Shown piece by piece: positions 5,762-7,747 of a DNA stretch of 7,747 bases. This DNA comes from Planctomycetota bacterium (GTDB lineage Bacteria; Planctomycetota; Phycisphaerae; Phycisphaerales; SM1A02). The DNA is taken from positions 1-7,747 of the forward strand of contig JAPULD010000377.1 of NCBI GenBank assembly GCA_027295365.1. The letters run 5' to 3'. The notes beneath the pieces are model-generated. The model did not search any database. It was not told the DNA's origin and saw nothing but the letters and a program-made list of their open reading frames with translations. Made by a program: the position numbers and the translations under genes. How positions within the stretch are numbered: position 1 is the stretch's first letter; every line of letters starts with the position of its first letter.

Positions 5762-6322
5762 ATGAACAAGCGTAATTATTCTGTCATGTGTATTTCGATG
5801 CTCGGACTCGTGGTAGTGGCGGCCTGGACCGGCCGGGTGACGGGAAAAATGCAAGGCAGCACTCCGTGGGCGATCTGGTGTACCGCCGGCAGCGCGGGAT
5901 CGGTTCAGACCTATTCCGATGGCAAGATCAAGCAAAGCGGCGAACGACTTGTCTTCAAAGGTAGCAAAACGGGAAGTGCATTCGTTCAGTATTCGGTGAT
6001 TCCCACGGATGGTTTCTATTGGCAGGTGCAGATGCCCGTTACCACCGATTTCGTGGTTCGCTACAAGGACAATGGCTCCTTCTCTCAGGTTAAACTCAAT
6101 CTCATCGCGGTGAACATCAACAACGGGAACAAGACCACGGTGTACAAGTTCGACAGCGACGATTACGGGACCAGCAACAATCCCATCACCCGGACGTTTT
6201 CTTTCACGCTCGACAAGCCCTGGGGTGATTTCGTCTACTACATCGCCGGAACGATGAAGCGAACCGCGCTGGAAGGCGAACCGGAAATCATCGCCATTCA
6301 GATCAAGGCGTATGACGACTGA
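5762..6322 (+). CDS. Hypothetical exported beta-rich protein, family not recognised
   Basis: The 186-residue product starts with a basic N-region (MNKRNYS) and a hydrophobic core (about 8-22), consistent with a Sec signal peptide or a single N-terminal anchor; there is no lipobox, and a VAA (19-21) or VTG (26-28) cleavage point is possible. The mature part is polar and rich in alternating hydrophobic residues, Thr, Ser, Asn and aromatic residues (FYWQVQMPVTTDFVVRY, KLNLIAVNINN, TRTFSFTLDKPW), suggesting a beta-sandwich, with one Cys (C40). I do not recognise the family and see no catalytic motif. It is the only plus-strand gene, facing paaG with a strong terminator between them and its own promoter candidate and ribosome site. 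That makes it look like an independent cassette within the paa region rather than a pathway enzyme. A surface or periplasmic location is inference. Confidence 0.8.
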   Translation: MNKRNYSVMCISMLGLVVVAAWTGRVTGKMQGSTPWAIWCTAGSAGSVQTYSDGKIKQSGERLVFKGSKTGSAFVQYSVIPTDGFYWQVQMPVTTDFVVRYKDNGSFSQVKLNLIAVNINNGNKTTVYKFDSDDYGTSNNPITRTFSFTLDKPWGDFVYYIAGTMKRTALEGEPEIIAIQIKAYDD

Positions 6323-6345
6323 TTCGCAAAGTCAGAGTGATCAAC

Positions 6346-6375
6346 AAAGGGTCTTGCTTCGGCAAGACCCTTTTT
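6346..6375 (+). terminator. Intrinsic terminator with UUCG tetraloop
   Basis: A perfect 9-bp stem (GGGTCTTGC at 6349-6357 with GCAAGACCC at 6362-6370) closes a C(TTCG)G loop, the very stable cUUCGg class, followed by TTTTT (6371-6375). AAA at 6346-6348 can extend the stem with TTT. It lies 26 nt after the stop at 6322. On the minus strand the same stem is followed by TTTGTTG, so it may also stop paaG transcripts less efficiently. Confidence 0.95.
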
Positions 6376-6409
6376 CGTTGGGGCGGGGTGTGCACCAAGT
6401 GAGGAACGA

Positions 6410-7219
6410 TTACTTGAAGTCAGGCTTTCGCTTCTCGAGAAACGCCGTGACGCCTTCGAAGTGGTCCTCGGTCTGACCCGCGGTTTCCTGGGCGTACATC
6501 TCGGCCTCAAGTTGCTGGGCGAGTGAATTCTCCAGCCCTTGCCTGAGCAGACGCTTGGTCAGGGCGATACCCCGCTCGGGCATGGCCACGATCTTGCTGG
6601 CCAAGGCTCGCGTTTTTTCTGCAAGTTCGTCGGCGGGGCACACGGTATTGACCAGACCCAGTTGCAGGGCCTCCTCGGCGCCGATCTTTTGGCTGGTCAT
6701 GCACATTTCCATCGCCTTGCCCAGCCCCACGAACCGGGTCAGGTGCCATGACGAAGCGGAATCGGGAATGAGACCCACGTTGATGAAGACTTCGATGAAC
6801 GAGGCGTACTGGGAGGCCAACCTCATGTCGCAGGCCAGGGCGAGACTGCACCCGGCTCCCGCGGCGACGCCATTGACCGCCGCGATCACCGGCTTCTCCA
6901 TGGAGGTGATCCGCTTGATGATCGGGTTGTAGCGATACTTCAGGTCGTCGCCCAGATGGGGGACGTGCCCCGGGACGTACTTCGCCTTGAGATCGCCCAG
7001 ATCCTGGCCCGAGCAGAAGGCCTTACCCGCCCCGGTAAGTATGATGACGCGGACCTCCCTGTTGCGTTCGGCCTTCTTCAGGGCATCGAGTAACTCCTTG
7101 CTCAACGTGTCGTCGAACGCATTGAAGACGTCGGGGCGATTGAGCGTGATCGTGCCGATGCGATCGGCGACTTCGAATTCAATCGTGGTGTAATCAGTAT
7201 CAGTGGCCGTGGCAGGCAT
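6410..7219 (-). CDS. paaG: PaaG-type 1,2-epoxyphenylacetyl-CoA isomerase (crotonase superfamily)
   Basis: A complete 269-residue crotonase-fold protein, close to the usual PaaG length (about 262 aa). It isomerises the ring-1,2-epoxide made by PaaABC(E) to 2-oxepin-2(3H)-ylideneacetyl-CoA. The oxyanion-hole elements are FCSGQDL (68-74) and AAGAGCSLALACD (119-131). The acid/base Asp153 sits in GLIPDS, the hallmark separating PaaG from enoyl-CoA hydratases, which have QPE here; the residues that follow (ASSWHLTR) differ from the GGTW of E. coli PaaG. The tail AGQTEDHFEGVTAFLEKRKPDFK is typical of the family and nearly matches the tail of the next crotonase. The start is well supported: AAAGGAA (7227-7233) lies 7 nt before the ATG at 7219. 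The gene is 62 bp downstream of the paaF-like gene. Confidence 0.93.
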   Translation of the reverse strand: MPATATDTDYTTIEFEVADRIGTITLNRPDVFNAFDDTLSKELLDALKKAERNREVRVIILTGAGKAFCSGQDLGDLKAKYVPGHVPHLGDDLKYRYNPIIKRITSMEKPVIAAVNGVAAGAGCSLALACDMRLASQYASFIEVFINVGLIPDSASSWHLTRFVGLGKAMEMCMTSQKIGAEEALQLGLVNTVCPADELAEKTRALASKIVAMPERGIALTKRLLRQGLENSLAQQLEAEMYAQETAGQTEDHFEGVTAFLEKRKPDFK

Positions 7220-7249
7220 ATGAGAATTCCTTTGGTTTTCAAAGCCGCT

Positions 7250-7263
7250 ATACCATGTGGTAT
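7250..7263. promoter_or_regulatory. Perfect inverted repeat between paaF-like gene and paaG, possible operator
   Basis: ATACCA-TG-TGGTAT is a 6-bp perfect inverted repeat with a 2-bp centre. On the minus strand its downstream half runs into TGGTATAGC, which reads as an extended -10 (TGN then TATAGC) about 25 nt before the paaG ribosome site. A repressor bound here would cover that box. The -35 is poor and the repeat could be chance. Confidence 0.3.
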
Positions 7264-7281
7264 CACGATGGGAAAACGCAA

Positions 7282-7747
7282 TTACTGACCTTTGAAATCG
7301 GGCTTCCGTTTTTCTATGAACGCCCTCATGCCTTCTTTTTGATCGTCGGTGGCGAACAAGGAATAGAACAGCTTTCGTTCGTACTCGAGTCCTTCGCTGA
7401 GGGGGGTTTCGAATGCTTTGAGGACGCCTTCCTTGGCCATTCGCAGGGCGAGCGGACCTTTGGAGGCCATGAGTTTGGCAATGTTCAACGCTTCGGAGTA
7501 GTAATGCTCGGGGGGGACCACCCGACTGACGAGCCCATGCGAGAGGGCTTCCTGGGCCGTCAGAAAACGCCCGGTCAGGATGACGTCCATCGCCAAGGCC
7601 TTGCCCACCGCTCTTGTAAGTCGCTGCGTGCCGCCCGCTCCCGGCATGACGCCCAGGTTGATTTCAGGTTGCCCGATCTGGGCATTCTCCGAACAGATGA
7701 TGACATCGCAATGCATCATGAGTTCGCAACCACCCCCCAAGGCGAAG
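7282..7747 (-). CDS. paaF: Enoyl-CoA hydratase, PaaF-type 2,3-dehydroadipyl-CoA hydratase (partial, 5' end beyond window)
   Basis: Only the C-terminal 154 residues are present; about 100 N-terminal residues lie beyond the right edge. The window enters at FALGGGCELMMHCDVI, the second oxyanion-hole segment holding the first catalytic Glu (in GGGCEL), followed by GQPEINLGVMPGAGGTQRLTR with the second catalytic Glu (in QPE). Both glutamates mark a true syn-hydratase, in contrast to the neighbouring PaaG with Asp. The end is AFIEKRKPDFKGQ. In the phenylacetate pathway PaaF hydrates 2,3-dehydroadipyl-CoA to 3-hydroxyadipyl-CoA, the PaaH substrate. A general short-chain enoyl-CoA hydratase has the same motifs, so the PaaF label rests largely on the neighbourhood. 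A TTG at 7740 is inside the conserved motif and is not the start. Confidence 0.85.
   Translation of the reverse strand, partial: FALGGGCELMMHCDVIICSENAQIGQPEINLGVMPGAGGTQRLTRAVGKALAMDVILTGRFLTAQEALSHGLVSRVVPPEHYYSEALNIAKLMASKGPLALRMAKEGVLKAFETPLSEGLEYERKLFYSLFATDDQKEGMRAFIEKRKPDFKGQ

Overview
This window carries most of an aerobic phenylacetate (phenylacetyl-CoA) degradation cluster, almost entirely on the minus strand. In minus-strand order (right to left) the genes are: a partial crotonase resembling PaaF, PaaG-type epoxyphenylacetyl-CoA isomerase, a convergent plus-strand gene for an unknown exported protein, PaaH-type 3-hydroxyacyl-CoA dehydrogenase, a GNAT acetyltransferase, PaaJ-type thiolase, and the oxygenase subunits PaaA, PaaB and PaaC (PaaC runs off the left edge).

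How the genes work together, from established knowledge of the pathway: PaaABC(E) epoxidises phenylacetyl-CoA. PaaG isomerises the epoxide to oxepin-CoA. After ring opening by PaaZ (not in this window), PaaJ thiolysis, PaaF hydration, PaaH oxidation and a second PaaJ thiolysis give acetyl-CoA and succinyl-CoA. The ligase PaaK, the reductase PaaE, PaaD, PaaZ, the thioesterase PaaI and any dedicated regulator are not seen here.

Layout. Positions 1-706 are paaC and 808-1413 is paaB, which looks like a tandem duplication of the PaaB domain. Between them sits a palindromic, REP-like double hairpin. paaA (1429-2451) and paaJ (2455-3657) are almost fused, 3 nt apart. The GNAT gene (3708-4301) is tightly coupled to paaH (4304-5560) and contains an in-frame 12-bp tandem repeat. 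Positions 5561-5761 form a divergent control region. The plus-strand gene (5762-6322) has its own promoter candidate, ribosome binding site and a strong terminator, so it reads as an independent cassette splitting the paa genes into a right block (paaF, paaG) and a left block (paaH-GNAT-paaJ-paaA-paaB-paaC).

Organism: a moderately GC-rich bacterium. Several genes lack clear Shine-Dalgarno sites. The ACGGGCT...AGCCCGTGCCAC palindrome at 740-796 recalls a dispersed repeat I associate with Planctomycetota. That assignment is tentative and rests on memory of the motif, not on a search. All protein identities are from reading motifs; no database comparison was made.
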